Positions 27,532 through 36,902 are shown, counted from the stretch's first letter. The stretch: 64,000 nt of DNA from Nocardia vinacea (GCF_035920345.1 NZ_CP109149.1:6138001-6202000), one strand, 5' to 3'. Notes: a model not told the origin generated them from the letters alone. Made by a program: numbers and translations.

Positions 27532-27846
27532 GTGCCCAACACCGCACCGAAGTCGAAGGTTACCGCTAGCGATTGCTTGCAGGTCGCTCGAAACAACACA
27601 GTTCGGCCCTATGTGCCGCTGCAGAAGCGGCCGCTGCCCGCCGGGCGGCCGCGCAAGTGGTACATCTCGCACAATCGACGACTCAAGGCGATGCGCCTGA
27701 CCATCGCCCTGCTGGACTCCGGGATCTATCTGCCGAGCCAGGCCAGCAACGAAAGGATCCGGCGCACAGCCGAACTCATCGATATCCGCCCGCCGTCCGA
27801 CACCACCTGCCGTTTGGTGCGGACCCTGCTGCGCTACAGCCGCTGA
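27532..27846 (+). CDS. Small basic protein with an in-frame repeat insert (104 aa)
   Basis: GGGAGG 8 nt before GTG 27532 fixes the start. The first 11 codons (VPNTAPKSKVT) are followed by the S repeat, translated as ASDCLQVARN, and then a conserved-looking basic protein: RPYVPLQKRPLPAGRPRKWY, SHNRRLKAMRLTIALLDSG and CRLVRTLLRYSR. No family is recognised. If the repeat is removed the reading frame is kept (30 bp), so the gene seems to tolerate the insert. Confidence 0.55.
   Translation: MPNTAPKSKVTASDCLQVARNNTVRPYVPLQKRPLPAGRPRKWYISHNRRLKAMRLTIALLDSGIYLPSQASNERIRRTAELIDIRPPSDTTCRLVRTLLRYSR
27562..27593. repeat. Palindromic repeat S, copy 2 (inside a gene)
   Basis: Same core as 23835-23865, with one C-to-T change that keeps the arm pairing as a G-U wobble. 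It lies near the 5' end of the 27532-27846 gene and adds about ten residues in frame. Confidence 0.7.
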
Positions 27847-27865
27847 TCAACGGAGCTCGACGGTT

Positions 27866-27901
27866 GCGGCGGCTCCGGTTGCGCGGCGAGGGAGCCGCCG
27901 C
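27866..27901. terminator. 11-bp perfect hairpin between convergent genes
   Basis: GCGGCGGCTCC and GGAGCCGCCGC are perfectly complementary across a 14-nt loop, 20 bp past the upstream stop. It probably serves both convergent transcripts. Confidence 0.55.
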
Positions 27902-27929
27902 TAGCGACTGCTTGCAGGTCGCACGAAAC
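27898..27929. repeat. Palindromic repeat S, copy 3
   Basis: Same core with one change (GTCGCA for GTCGCT). It abuts the right arm of the 27866-27901 hairpin in the gap before the cobA/hemD stop. Confidence 0.65.
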
Positions 27930-27971
27930 AGCCTGCACTCTCGCCGCCCAACCGGGTAGGCCAACGGATAT

Positions 27972-29534
27972 CTAGCGGCTGCGGCGGCTCTTCTTGCGCG
28001 GCGGGGGCAGCAGGCCCTCGGCGCGCAGGCGGGCCGCATGCTCGGCCAGCGCCTCCACCAGCGGACCGACCTGGGCGACCTCCGGCTGCACATCCACGCG
28101 CAGACCGAATTCGATGGCCGTCTCGGCGGTCTTCGGGCCGATGCACGCAACGATGGTGCGCGCGTGCGGTTTACCCGCGATACCGACCAGATTGCGGACC
28201 GTGGAGGACGAGGTGAACAGCACCGCGTCGAAGCCGCCGGTCTTGATCATCTCGCGGGTCTCGGCCGGCGGCGGCGAGGCGCGCACCGTGCGGTAAGCGG
28301 TCACGTCATCGATTTCCCAGCCGCGGTCGCGCAGACCCTCGGCCAGGGTTTCGGTGGCAATGTCCGCGCGCGGCAACAGGACTCGATTCACCGGATCGAA
28401 AACGTCATCGTAGGGCGGGAAGTCGGCGAGCAGGCCCTCGGAGGACTGTTCACCACTCGGCACCAGCTCCGGGTTGATGCCGAACGAGCGCACCTTGTCC
28501 GCGGTCGCCTCGCCGACGCAGGCGATCTTCACACCGGAGAAGGCCCGCGCGTCCAAACCGAATTCGGCGAACTTCTCCCATACCGCGCGCACCGCATTGG
28601 TGGAGGTGAACACCACCCACTGGTAGCGGCCGTCGACCAGACCCTTGACCGCGCGCTCCATCTGCGCCGGACTGCGCGGCGGCTCGACCGCGATGGTCGG
28701 CACCTCCATCGGGATGGCGCCGTGGGTGACCAGTCGCTCGCTCATCTCGGCGGCCTGATCCTTGGTGCGCGGCACCAGCACGGTCCAGCCGTACAGCGCC
28801 CGCGACTCCCACCACGACATCTTCGACCGCTGCGCGACCACCTTGCCGATGGTCACCACCAGCGGACCCACCAATTCAGAGGCCGCACTGTTGAGCGTGG
28901 CCAGCGTGGCCTCGATAGTGCGCTGCTGGCGGGTCGTGCCGCGCACCGTCACCGCGACCGGGGTCTGCGGCGCCATACCGTGTTCGACCAGCGCACTCGC
29001 GGTTTCGGCCAGATGACCCGAGGTCGCCGACAACACCAGCGGGCCGGGTGCGGCGGCCAGTGCGGCCCAGTCGACCTCACCGCGCACATCGGCCTCGGTG
29101 TGCCCGGAGCCGAGCGCGATACCGGCGAAACTCGGCACCGCGGAACCATTGGGCAGCCCCGGCAACACCTCGAAGACCATATGCGAGCGCGTCACCGCAT
29201 TGACCTCGGCGATCACCGAATCGGTCGTCAGCGGATCACCCGCGACCACCCGGACCACATCGTGGCCACCGCGGGCCTCGGCGATCAGCGTCTTGGCCAC
29301 CTCGGCGGGGTCGCCGAGTGCGGGCCGCACGTCCACCGGGCGTTCACCGTCCTCGCCCGGCTCGACCGCGATACCGATCAGGGCGAGCACGCCCTTGTCG
29401 ACATCGGGATCGGTGAATGCCAATGTCGCCCGGCCCAGCACCTCGCGCGCACGCACTGTCAGCAGTGCCGCGTCGCCGGGCCCCGACCCGACAAACAGGA
29501 TCCGACCTGGATGCTTCTTGTGCGCTCGGCTCAT
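27972..29534 (-). CDS. hemD: Fused uroporphyrinogen-III methyltransferase-like/synthase
   Basis: A 520-residue fusion. Residues 1-245 form a SUMT-like (CobA) domain with VGSGPGDAALLTVRA and VVRVVAGDPL; residues 250-510 are uroporphyrinogen-III synthase with VLVPRTKDQA, FTSTNAVRAVWEKF, and a C-terminal FTSSSTVRNL. It closes hydroxymethylbilane to uroporphyrinogen III and may methylate it toward siroheme or cobalamin. The N-terminal domain is divergent, so methylation is less sure than the synthase. Its start overlaps the stop of a SERSER mini-ORF. Confidence 0.88.
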   Translation of the reverse strand: MSRAHKKHPGRILFVGSGPGDAALLTVRAREVLGRATLAFTDPDVDKGVLALIGIAVEPGEDGERPVDVRPALGDPAEVAKTLIAEARGGHDVVRVVAGDPLTTDSVIAEVNAVTRSHMVFEVLPGLPNGSAVPSFAGIALGSGHTEADVRGEVDWAALAAAPGPLVLSATSGHLAETASALVEHGMAPQTPVAVTVRGTTRQQRTIEATLATLNSAASELVGPLVVTIGKVVAQRSKMSWWESRALYGWTVLVPRTKDQAAEMSERLVTHGAIPMEVPTIAVEPPRSPAQMERAVKGLVDGRYQWVVFTSTNAVRAVWEKFAEFGLDARAFSGVKIACVGEATADKVRSFGINPELVPSGEQSSEGLLADFPPYDDVFDPVNRVLLPRADIATETLAEGLRDRGWEIDDVTAYRTVRASPPPAETREMIKTGGFDAVLFTSSSTVRNLVGIAGKPHARTIVACIGPKTAETAIEFGLRVDVQPEVAQVGPLVEALAEHAARLRAEGLLPPPRKKSRRSR

Positions 29535-29611
29535 GCCCGCACCTCGCTAGCGCTCGGCACGGGCATGCCCGAAGGCGCTGTGCTCTTGATTCGCTCGCTG
29601 CGCTCGCTCAT
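29531..29611 (-). CDS. SERSER-type mini-ORF (copy 3), between hemC and hemD
   Basis: The ATG overlaps the hemC stop (ATGA), and the TGA overlaps the hemD ATG (ATGA), so 26 codons exactly bridge the two genes. The peptide begins MSERSERI and ends VPSASEVRA. With no ribosome site of its own, it is positioned for reinitiation from hemC and would pass ribosomes to hemD. Confidence 0.5.
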   Translation of the reverse strand: MSERSERIKSTAPSGMPVPSASEVRA

Positions 29612-30642
29612 TGGTTTTTCTCCATTGGGCTGGAATTGGAAAAGTCAGTGCGCGGGTTATCCGCTGCTTCCGGCGTGCTGAGCAACTCACGGGCGCCCAG
29701 ATCGAGCAGTTCCCGGGCCAACTCGCGGCCGAGCTCCGCAGCGCGCTCCGGAGCGCCGACCACGGAGGCTCGCAATACATCGGAGCCGTCGACGGCCGCC
29801 GCGCAACCGCGCAGCGAGAGTTCGTCGACAATTCTGCCGTCATCGTCGAGCGATTCGACGACCTCGGCGATCGCGCCGATCGGCGCGGTGCAACCGGCCT
29901 CCAGTTCGGCCAGCAGCGACCGTTCGGCAATGACGGACGCGCGGGTCGCGGCGTCGTCGAGTTCGGTCAGCACCTTGATGAGTTCGCTGTCATCGCTGCG
30001 GCATTCGACCGCCAACGCACCCTGCGCGGGCGCGGGCAACATCTGCACCGGCTCCAGCGCCTCGGTGACCACGTCGAGCCGGCCGATTCTGGCCAGTCCG
30101 GCCCTGGCCACCACGACCGCGTCCAACTCCCCCTCGCTGACCTTGCGCAGCCGGGTATCGAGATTGCCACGTAGCGGCACGATGTCCAGACCGAGTCCGA
30201 GGGCACGCAATTGGGCGGCGCGGCGCGGCGCGGAGGTGCCGACCTTGGCACCGGTGGGAAGTTCACCGAGCACCAGACCATCGCGCGCCACCAGTGCGTC
30301 GCGCGGATCCTCGCGGGGCGGGATGGCGGCGATGGTGAAACGCGGATCCTGTGCGGTCGGCAGGTCTTTGTACGAATGCACCGCGATATCGATATTCCCG
30401 GAGGCCAGTTCGTCGCGCAGTGCCGAGGTGAAGACGCCGACACCGATCTGCTGCACCGGATCCGACGACAGATCGCCCGCGGTCTTGACGACCACCAGCT
30501 CCGCATCGTGTCCGGCCGCGATCAGGTTGTCGCGGATGGTGCCCGCCTGCGTGAGGGCGAGCAAACTGCCTCTGGTGCCGATCCGCCACGGCACGCGAAT
30601 GCTGCCTGCGGTCACGTTTTCCTCTTCCTGCACAACTGTCAT
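29608..30642 (-). CDS. hemC: Hydroxymethylbilane synthase
   Basis: HemC polymerises four porphobilinogens. The 344-residue protein has [14 protein letters not shown] at the start, [16 protein letters not shown], and the dipyrromethane-cofactor Cys in [12 protein letters not shown]. The ATG overlaps the hemA stop by ATGA. The last codons (SSPMEKNQ) run straight into the mini-ORF ATG. Confidence 0.93.
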   Translation of the reverse strand: MTVVQEEENVTAGSIRVPWRIGTRGSLLALTQAGTIRDNLIAAGHDAELVVVKTAGDLSSDPVQQIGVGVFTSALRDELASGNIDIAVHSYKDLPTAQDPRFTIAAIPPREDPRDALVARDGLVLGELPTGAKVGTSAPRRAAQLRALGLGLDIVPLRGNLDTRLRKVSEGELDAVVVARAGLARIGRLDVVTEALEPVQMLPAPAQGALAVECRSDDSELIKVLTELDDAATRASVIAERSLLAELEAGCTAPIGAIAEVVESLDDDGRIVDELSLRGCAAAVDGSDVLRASVVGAPERAAELGRELARELLDLGARELLSTPEAADNPRTDFSNSSPMEKNQ

Positions 30643-32108
30643 GCCGTCTGCCCCTGTTCTTCGCCGCGGTGTCCGGCGGTGAAGTCGTCGGCCAGCGCGA
30701 TCTCGCTGCCGCCGACGATCGCTTCCTGGTCGAGGGAAACATCGCCGAGGAAGCGGATCGCCGTATGCTCGTCGCTGATCGAACTGAGCTCCATCGGAGC
30801 CGCAACCGCTTGCGCCGCACCGGGTTTGAGCTCGAACAGTTCTCGCAGCGCCTCGGCGTAGGTATCGCCGCCCGGGGTGGAGGCCAACTGTTTAACTCGC
30901 ACCGTCGGCGCGTGGAGCAACTTGTCCACCACGCGACGCACGGTGCGCGCCACCTCGTCACGCTCCGGATCAGCCAGTCCGGGCAGCCGGGAATCCAGCC
31001 GCAGCAATTCGGCCTCGACCACCTCGGCCGCGCGCTGCCGCAACGCGGCAACGGTCGGGGTGACCTCCGCCATGCGCTGGCCCGCAAGGTATTTCGCGAG
31101 TTCGTCGGCGACGATCGAGCGAGCGGCGGCGGTATCGTCGGCGGCCGCACCGGCCGCCGGATCGCGCTGCAATGTCTCGATATCGATGACGGTGACACCG
31201 GGCAGTCCGGCTACGGCGTGTTCGACATCGCGCGGCAGACCGAGATCACAGAACACCAACGGGCGTTCCACCTGGCTTGCGCGCTCGCGTTCGGCGAGTG
31301 CGCGATGGGTATCGGCCAGCGTCACCACCGCGCCGACCGCGCCGGTACAGGTGATGACGACATCCGCGGCCGCCATCGCCTCGGTCAGGCGCGACAGTTC
31401 CATCGAATGAGCCTCGACACCGTGACTGCGCGCGGTCGCGGCGAGCCGCTTGGCCCGGGCCGACGTGCGATTCACCACGATGATGCGGCCGATGCCCGCC
31501 CGCGACAGATGCGCCACCGCGAGCCCGCCCATCGCCCCGGCTCCCAGCACGACGGCGGTCTGCCCTGCGAGCGGGCCGAGCACATGCTGCGCCCGATCCA
31601 GCGCCACCGAAACCACCGACGCACCGGCCCGGTCGATACCGGTCTCCGAATGCACCCGCTTGCCGACCCGCAGTGCGTGCTGCGCGAGTTCGTGCATGGT
31701 CCGCCCGACCGCCTGCTGGGCATCGGCGGAGGCATAGGCGCCACGGATCTGGCTGAGCACCTGCTGCTCGCCGATCACCATCGAATCCAGACCGCTGGCC
31801 ACCGCGAACAGATGCTCGGCGGCGGCCTCGCTGTAGCGGACGTAGGCGTGTTTGGTCAGATCCGGCAGCGGCAGTCCGGAATGTTTGGTCAGCAGCTCGC
31901 CGACCTCGGCGAGGCCGCCGTGGAAGGCGTCCACCACGGCGTAGACCTCGACGCGGTTGCAGGTGGAGACGATCATCGCCTCGGACACATGGCTGGAGGC
32001 GAGCATTCGATCGATCAGTTTCGGCCGGTCCGCGTCGGTGATCGCGACCTTCTCCAGAATCGAGACGGGCGCGCTGCGATGCGAAATCCCGACCAAAAGA
32101 ATGCTCAT
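30639..32108 (-). CDS. hemA: Glutamyl-tRNA reductase
   Basis: HemA reduces glutamyl-tRNA to glutamate-1-semialdehyde, the first committed step of the C5 heme route. The 489-residue protein has [11 protein letters not shown], the catalytic Cys50 in STCNRVEVY, the NADPH loop GAGAMGGLA, and a C-terminal dimerisation helix. ATG 32108 is chosen because MSILLVG is the family N-terminus and because it overlaps the mini-ORF stop as ATGA. Confidence 0.93.
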   Translation of the reverse strand: MSILLVGISHRSAPVSILEKVAITDADRPKLIDRMLASSHVSEAMIVSTCNRVEVYAVVDAFHGGLAEVGELLTKHSGLPLPDLTKHAYVRYSEAAAEHLFAVASGLDSMVIGEQQVLSQIRGAYASADAQQAVGRTMHELAQHALRVGKRVHSETGIDRAGASVVSVALDRAQHVLGPLAGQTAVVLGAGAMGGLAVAHLSRAGIGRIIVVNRTSARAKRLAATARSHGVEAHSMELSRLTEAMAAADVVITCTGAVGAVVTLADTHRALAERERASQVERPLVFCDLGLPRDVEHAVAGLPGVTVIDIETLQRDPAAGAAADDTAAARSIVADELAKYLAGQRMAEVTPTVAALRQRAAEVVEAELLRLDSRLPGLADPERDEVARTVRRVVDKLLHAPTVRVKQLASTPGGDTYAEALRELFELKPGAAQAVAAPMELSSISDEHTAIRFLGDVSLDQEAIVGGSEIALADDFTAGHRGEEQGQTA

Positions 32109-32185
32109 GACTCCGCCTCGCTGGCGCTCGGCTGCGTCATGCGCATTGCGCGCTGGCACATGATTCGTTCGCTGCGCTCACTCAT
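32105..32185 (-). CDS. SERSER-type mini-ORF (copy 2), between rex and hemA
   Basis: The ATG overlaps the rex stop and the TGA overlaps the hemA ATG, both as ATGA, with 26 codons between. The peptide begins MSERSERI and ends QPSASEAES. It is the same length as copy 3 and shares both ends with it, while the middle differs. Confidence 0.5.
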   Translation of the reverse strand: MSERSERIMCQRAMRMTQPSASEAES

Positions 32186-33003
32186 GGTGTGACCACCGAT
32201 CCCTTGCTGGATGGCTCCGTTGCCGAATGCGAGGACGTCGAATGCTTGAGCGCCGGATGTCCGGCAGCAGTGTGCGCGGGCGCGCGGTGGGCGATGCGGC
32301 CGGAAACGGCGTGCGCGACCTCGGGCAGCGGCGGCGCATTGCGTGCGGTCTCGAACGACAGCATCTGCAATTCGACCGCCAGATCGACCCGGCGCACCTC
32401 CACCGTCTCCGGTGCGGTCAGCTCACACGGAGCAAAGCTCAGAATCGACTGCAGTCCGGAGGCGACCAGCAGATCGCAGACATCCTGTGCCGCGTCGTCG
32501 GGCACGGTGATCACCGCGATGGTCGGCTTCAAGACGTCGATGGCCAGGGTCAGATCCGCGACATCGCGCACCACCAGGCCGGCGACCGACCGGCCGATCA
32601 CCTCGGGATGGCTGTCGAACATGCCGACCACGCTGAAGCCGCGCCGCCGGAACCCGCCGTAGCCCACCAGGGCCCGGCCCAGATTTCCGGCGCCGACCAG
32701 TACCACCCGATGTCCCTGCGAGAGCCCGAGCACATCCTCGATCCTGGTGCGCAACTTGGCGACGTCATAGCCGACACCCCGAACACCGTTGGGGCCGAGG
32801 AAGGAAAGGTCCTTGCGCAACTTGGCCGAATTGACACCCGCCGCGACAGCCAGTTCCTCACTCGATACGATGGCAACACCGTCGTCGGCCAACATGGCCA
32901 GGACCCGGAGATAGGTGGCCAGCCGCGCCACGGTGGCTTGGGGGATGTCCTTCTGCAGAGCCCTGCCGGAGACGCCACTCGGCGCCTCATGCTGCTCTGT
33001 CAC
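32182..33003 (-). CDS. rex: Redox-sensing transcriptional repressor Rex
   Basis: A 273-residue NADH/NAD-sensing repressor. The N-terminal winged helix reads PQATVARLATYLRVL and SSEELAVAAGVNSAKLRKDLS; the Rossmann domain has VGAGNLG (residues 103-109) and YGGFRRRGF. High NADH releases Rex from DNA, raising respiratory and heme genes. GTG 33003 has GAGGAG 8 nt upstream; the longer upstream frame is not conserved. The C-terminus carries a His/Ser-rich tail of about 50 residues not typical of the family. As first gene of rex-hemA-hemC-hemD it links heme supply to redox state. Confidence 0.9.
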   Translation of the reverse strand: MTEQHEAPSGVSGRALQKDIPQATVARLATYLRVLAMLADDGVAIVSSEELAVAAGVNSAKLRKDLSFLGPNGVRGVGYDVAKLRTRIEDVLGLSQGHRVVLVGAGNLGRALVGYGGFRRRGFSVVGMFDSHPEVIGRSVAGLVVRDVADLTLAIDVLKPTIAVITVPDDAAQDVCDLLVASGLQSILSFAPCELTAPETVEVRRVDLAVELQMLSFETARNAPPLPEVAHAVSGRIAHRAPAHTAAGHPALKHSTSSHSATEPSSKGSVVTP

Positions 33004-33165
33004 GTCGTCGGCTCCTCGTTCCGGCCTCCGGCGAGGTCCGGTTCGTCGTTCGACCTCGGGCCCGGGGCGGTCCGGTGCCATGGTCGAAGTATTCGGAATG
33101 CTGGGTTCATTACGCGGTGGATCCGCAGCCTCGGCGAGCGGGTCGCGTGCCACCACCGTAACCGC

Positions 33166-33183
33166 TTGTGCAGCCCTTCACAA
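33166..33183. promoter_or_regulatory. Rex operator (ROP)
   Basis: TTGTGCAGCCCTTCACAA matches the actinobacterial Rex site TTGTGAA-N4-TTCACAA at all but one specified base. It lies 163 bp upstream of the rex GTG and 72 bp downstream of the glutaredoxin-like gene stop, so it fits autoregulation of rex and its heme operon. Confidence 0.75.
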
Positions 33184-33254
33184 AGTCGGTGAATTTGGCC
33201 TCATTTTCCGCCGCGACCAGCAGCGCGGCGGAATCAGGCCGGATCAGCAATCGC

Positions 33255-33515
33255 TCAGCGAGTCAAGTCGGCCCGCAACCGGGGCTCGTCGACATCGAAA
33301 TAGCTGTGCTCACGGCCGTCCAAAAGCACGACGGGAAGCCGGTCGCCGTACTCCGCGCGCAGGCCAGGGTCGGTTCCGGCGGCTTCGTCGACGTCGACTG
33401 TCGACGGCTCGATATCGAAATCGGCGCAGATCGCCAGGAGTTGCTCGAACGCGGTGACGCAGAGCCCGCAGCCCGATCTCGTCAGCAGCGTCACCGAATG
33501 TGTGGGATTGGTCAT
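33255..33515 (-). CDS. Glutaredoxin-like CXXC protein
   Basis: An 86-residue thioredoxin-fold protein of the DUF836/glutaredoxin-like kind, with SGCGLC (Cys16, Cys19) after the first strand and the cis-Pro in DRLPVVLLDG. It likely acts in thiol redox or mycothiol-dependent reactions. It lies upstream of rex on the same strand, with the Rex operator between. Position matches M. tuberculosis Rv0508 (recalled). Confidence 0.8.
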   Translation of the reverse strand: MTNPTHSVTLLTRSGCGLCVTAFEQLLAICADFDIEPSTVDVDEAAGTDPGLRAEYGDRLPVVLLDGREHSYFDVDEPRLRADLTR

Positions 33516-33626
33516 GGCCGATATTAAATCCCCTCGCCACGCCCCGATCGGAGCGCGCGGTAGTGCCTTAACTGTCACCGCGGCCAGCTAGTGTGGTTGT
33601 GGTTCGCGCGACGGGCGGAGGTACTG

Positions 33627-34655
33627 GTGCCGGAACGATCGAAGGTGGCAAGGGCAGGTTTCATCGCGGGACGATTCGGTGAGTTTCCGGTGCGGTGGAA
33701 TCAGGGTCGGCTCGGCCAGGGTCTGCAGGACCAGCTCGCGCGCATCTCTCGCAGCCCGTTCGGCCCGAGCGAGGAAGAGCTGCGGGCCAATCTGGCCGGT
33801 GAGGCCAGTGCCGAGGCGGCGCTGTCGCTGCACGATGCCGAACTCGCCGAAGCCGATATCGAGGCCATCGGGCCCGAAGTACCGCGGGACCTGACGGCGG
33901 CCGCATTCTTCGATGTCGACAACACCATGGTGCAGGGTGCGTCGATCGTGCATTTCGCCCGCGGCTTGGCCGCGCGCAAATACTTCAAGACCTCCGATCT
34001 GGTGGACGTCGCCTGGAAACAGGTGAAATTCCGGGTCACCGGTAAGGAGAACAGCACCGATATGGCCGCGGGCCGGGAGAAGGCGCTGGCATTCATCGCG
34101 GGTCGCCCGACCGCCGAACTGGCCGCCCTCGGCGAGGAGATCTACGACGAGATCATCGCCGACAAGATCTGGCCCGGCACAAGGGCTTTGGCGCAGATGC
34201 ACCTCGACGCCGGACAGCAGGTGTGGCTGGTGACCGCGACGCCGGTCGAGCTGGCACAGGTGATCGCGAAGCGGCTCGGGCTCACCGGTGCGCTCGGCAC
34301 GGTCGCCGAGAGCGTGGACGGAAAGTTCACCGGGCGATTGGTCGGCGACATCCTGCACGGGCTCGGCAAGGCGCATGCGGTGCGCACACTGGCGATCCGA
34401 GAAGGCTTGAACCTCAAGCGTTGTACGGCCTACTCCGACAGCCACAACGATGTGCCGATGCTGTCGCTGGTCGGCACCGCGGTGGCGATCAATCCGGATT
34501 CCGACCTACGCGAGGTGGCAAAGAATCGCGGCTGGGAGATCCGTGATTTCCGCACCGGACGCAAGGCAGCCAAGATCGGCGTGCCGACCGCGCTGGCACT
34601 CGGCGCCGCCGGTGGCGCGGTCGCCGCGGCGGTCACCCGGCGCCGCGAGCATTAG
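33627..34655 (+). CDS. HAD-IB phosphatase, SerB1-like
   Basis: A 342-residue HAD-superfamily IB hydrolase. Motif I is FFDVDNTMV (Asp96, Asp98), motif II is VTATPVEL, and motif III/IV is [13 protein letters not shown]-terminal 90 residues are extra, and the C-terminus has a hydrophobic Ala/Gly-rich helix that may anchor it to the membrane. Phosphoserine phosphatase is the usual annotation (Rv0505c-like, recalled), but lipid phosphatase activity is possible given the acyltransferase next door. GGAGG precedes GTG 33627. Confidence 0.75.
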   Translation: MPERSKVARAGFIAGRFGEFPVRWNQGRLGQGLQDQLARISRSPFGPSEEELRANLAGEASAEAALSLHDAELAEADIEAIGPEVPRDLTAAAFFDVDNTMVQGASIVHFARGLAARKYFKTSDLVDVAWKQVKFRVTGKENSTDMAAGREKALAFIAGRPTAELAALGEEIYDEIIADKIWPGTRALAQMHLDAGQQVWLVTATPVELAQVIAKRLGLTGALGTVAESVDGKFTGRLVGDILHGLGKAHAVRTLAIREGLNLKRCTAYSDSHNDVPMLSLVGTAVAINPDSDLREVAKNRGWEIRDFRTGRKAAKIGVPTALALGAAGGAVAAAVTRRREH

Positions 34656-35683
34656 CCCGTGAACGGGTTGCGGCGCTTGGTGAGCAGTTTGTAGAGAGTC
34701 TGCTGAATGGTTTCGCGGACCTGGTCGGTGACCTCGAACATGGTCATCGGATCGTCCGCGTCCTCGGCCTCGTAGCCGGTGGTCGCGATGGGCTCGCCGA
34801 ATTCGATGTACCACTTCGACGGCAGCGGCAGCGCACCGAGCGGACCCAGATGCGGGAACAGCGGTGTCACCGGGAAATACGGCACATTGAGCAGCCGGGC
34901 GAGCGGCTTGATATCGGCCAGCTTCGGATAGATCTCCTCCGAGCCGACGATCGAGCACGGAATGATCGGTGTGCCGGTGCGCACCGCCGCTGCGACGAAT
35001 CCGCCGCGACCGAAGCGCTGCAGCTTGTAGCGGTCGGTGAACTGCTTACCGACGCCCTTGAAGCCCTCCGGGAACACGCCGGTCAATTCGCCTGCGCGCA
35101 AAAGCCTTTCGGCATCCGGATGGCAGGCCAGGGTGTGCCCGGCCTTGCGAGCGAGCACGCCGAGCACCGGCGTCTCGAAGAGGAGATCGGCGGCTAGCAG
35201 GCGCAGCGCGCGTTCCTTCGGATGCCGGTCGTGGATCGCCAGTTGCAGCATCAGCCCGTCGAGCGGGATGGTGCCCGCATGGTTGGCGACGATCAGCGCA
35301 CCGCCGGCCTCCGGAACGTTCTCGATCCCGTTGACCTGCACACGAAACCAATAATCCGAGAGCGGGCGCAGCGCAGGAAGGATCAACGATTCCAGCAGAT
35401 GCTCGTCGAAGCCGAATTCGTCGACCTGATAGTCACCGGTGACCCGACGGCGCAGGAAATCCGCGGTGGTGCGGATCTGCTTGCCGATGGCGCCGCGCAG
35501 CATGTCCGACACCGAATGCGGCGCCGGGGGTTCGGCGGCCGCGAGACGTTCGGTCAGCGACGTCACCACCTGGCTCGGCGCGACCTCGCCGGTCACCGGC
35601 TCCGGCCAGCGCCGCGGCGTGCTCCGCTGGCGCGTTTCGATATTCAGATCGTGGAGTTGGATGACTTTCGCTACGTCATTCAT
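34652..35683 (-). CDS. Lysophospholipid acyltransferase family protein
   Basis: A 343-residue acyltransferase of the PlsC-like superfamily. The catalytic block is [12 protein letters not shown], where His and Asp are separated by six residues as in the mycobacterial diacylglycerol/glycerol acyltransferase-like branch, and [10 protein letters not shown] forms the phosphate-binding block, with [14 protein letters not shown] later. It would acylate a glycerolipid or mycolate-related acceptor at the membrane. Its stop overlaps the convergent phosphatase gene stop; its start overlaps the epimerase stop by ATGA. Confidence 0.8.
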   Translation of the reverse strand: MNDVAKVIQLHDLNIETRQRSTPRRWPEPVTGEVAPSQVVTSLTERLAAAEPPAPHSVSDMLRGAIGKQIRTTADFLRRRVTGDYQVDEFGFDEHLLESLILPALRPLSDYWFRVQVNGIENVPEAGGALIVANHAGTIPLDGLMLQLAIHDRHPKERALRLLAADLLFETPVLGVLARKAGHTLACHPDAERLLRAGELTGVFPEGFKGVGKQFTDRYKLQRFGRGGFVAAAVRTGTPIIPCSIVGSEEIYPKLADIKPLARLLNVPYFPVTPLFPHLGPLGALPLPSKWYIEFGEPIATTGYEAEDADDPMTMFEVTDQVRETIQQTLYKLLTKRRNPFTG

Positions 35684-36768
35684 GTATGTGCTCCCGTATC
35701 GGCCCCGAGCAGGCCGAGCAGTTTATGTTCTGCGGCATCGATCCATGCTGGATCGATGACGGGCCGCGACGCTGCGCCCCCGATGAAGTCGTCGAATGCC
35801 TGCACCGTCGTCCAGCGCGGGACAAAACCGAGTTCGGCGCGCATACGGGTGGTGTCGAGACCACAGCCGAAGTGGAAGTAGTCGATCTGCTCACTGGTGA
35901 AGTCCCGCATGATCGGGCCCATGATCGCACGGCCCGCGGTACGGAAGACCAGCCATGGGATCGGCAGCTCGATCCGGCCCGCACGCCGGATCGCCTGCGA
36001 TAACACCAGCGCGCCGTCGCCGGCGATGTTGTAGGTGCCACCGGGCGCCTGCCGTGCCGCGTGCGCCATCGCGGCGATGGCGTCCTCCTCGTGCAGCAAC
36101 TGCAGTCTGGCATCCCGGCCGAGGACCGTCGGAGCTACCGGCGAACGCAGATACTGCACACCGCGCCGGGCCAATCGTGGGCCGACAATGGGCGCCAAAC
36201 GCAAAATCGAAGCGGCTATATCGGGACGCCGCCGCGCGAGTCCGCGGACGAATCCTTCGATTTCGATCATGTCGCGGGCAAACCAACCACTCGGTGGGGT
36301 TCGCGCGCTCATTTCTTCAGTGAATTTCGCGGGATCCTTCGCGCTGCATCCGTAGACCGCGGAGGTCGAGCGCACCACCACGCGCCGCACCGAAGGCGAT
36401 TTCTGACAGACCGCGAGCAGCTGCATGGCGCCGAGCACGTTGAGATCCTTCATCACCGCCCGGCCACCACCGGCCGGTGGATGCGTGAGCATCGCGGGGT
36501 GCACGACGGTGTCGACCTCATTGCCGCCGATCACCTTGCGAATCAAGGGATTTCGAATATCGGCGCGAACGAATTCGGCGCGGCCCATGCGTCGTTGCAG
36601 TTCACGACTCGGGGTCATGGTGTCGACGGCCAGGATGTGCTCGATGGTCTGATCCTGGGCCAAACGCGCGACCACGTTGCCGCCGAAGAATCGGCTGGCA
36701 CCGGTCACCATCACCACCTTGGGTGTATGTCCATCCCGTATTTCAGAACCCACCGCACCGGATCCCAA
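35680..36768 (-). CDS. Extended SDR / NAD-dependent epimerase-like protein
   Basis: A 362-residue Rossmann protein of the GalE2-like group beside the acyltransferase (Rv0501-like, recalled). The nucleotide loop is VTGASRFFGGNV rather than GxxGxxG with GFIG. The usual YxxxK pair is not intact: the region reads WFARDMIEIEGF, lacking both Tyr and Lys at the expected spacing. It may bind NAD(P) without classic epimerase chemistry. The TTG start at 36768 is uncertain; GTG 36753 is an alternative. Confidence 0.7.
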   Translation of the reverse strand: MGSGAVGSEIRDGHTPKVVMVTGASRFFGGNVVARLAQDQTIEHILAVDTMTPSRELQRRMGRAEFVRADIRNPLIRKVIGGNEVDTVVHPAMLTHPPAGGGRAVMKDLNVLGAMQLLAVCQKSPSVRRVVVRSTSAVYGCSAKDPAKFTEEMSARTPPSGWFARDMIEIEGFVRGLARRRPDIAASILRLAPIVGPRLARRGVQYLRSPVAPTVLGRDARLQLLHEEDAIAAMAHAARQAPGGTYNIAGDGALVLSQAIRRAGRIELPIPWLVFRTAGRAIMGPIMRDFTSEQIDYFHFGCGLDTTRMRAELGFVPRWTTVQAFDDFIGGAASRPVIDPAWIDAAEHKLLGLLGADTGAHT

Positions 36769-36902
36769 CTGTGACAGCCCCCCAATTCCATTTGCTGCGG
36801 TACCAGAGTAACCGGTCGACTCCGATACGCAGAGGGTATTAACCAGGATCTAACGATGACTTCAGTCACCCGATACATGGGCAACTTTCAAAATTCGCTG
36901 TT

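Noticed and set aside
32109..32159. SERSER segment as an N-terminal extension of HemA
   Set aside because: The in-frame upstream extension of hemA reads a different, unconserved frame. The mini-ORF frame is the conserved one and ends at the hemA ATG.
29650..32190. Long plus-strand open frames opposite hemA and hemC
   Set aside because: They are shadows caused by GC-rich third positions; the minus-strand proteins have full family motifs.
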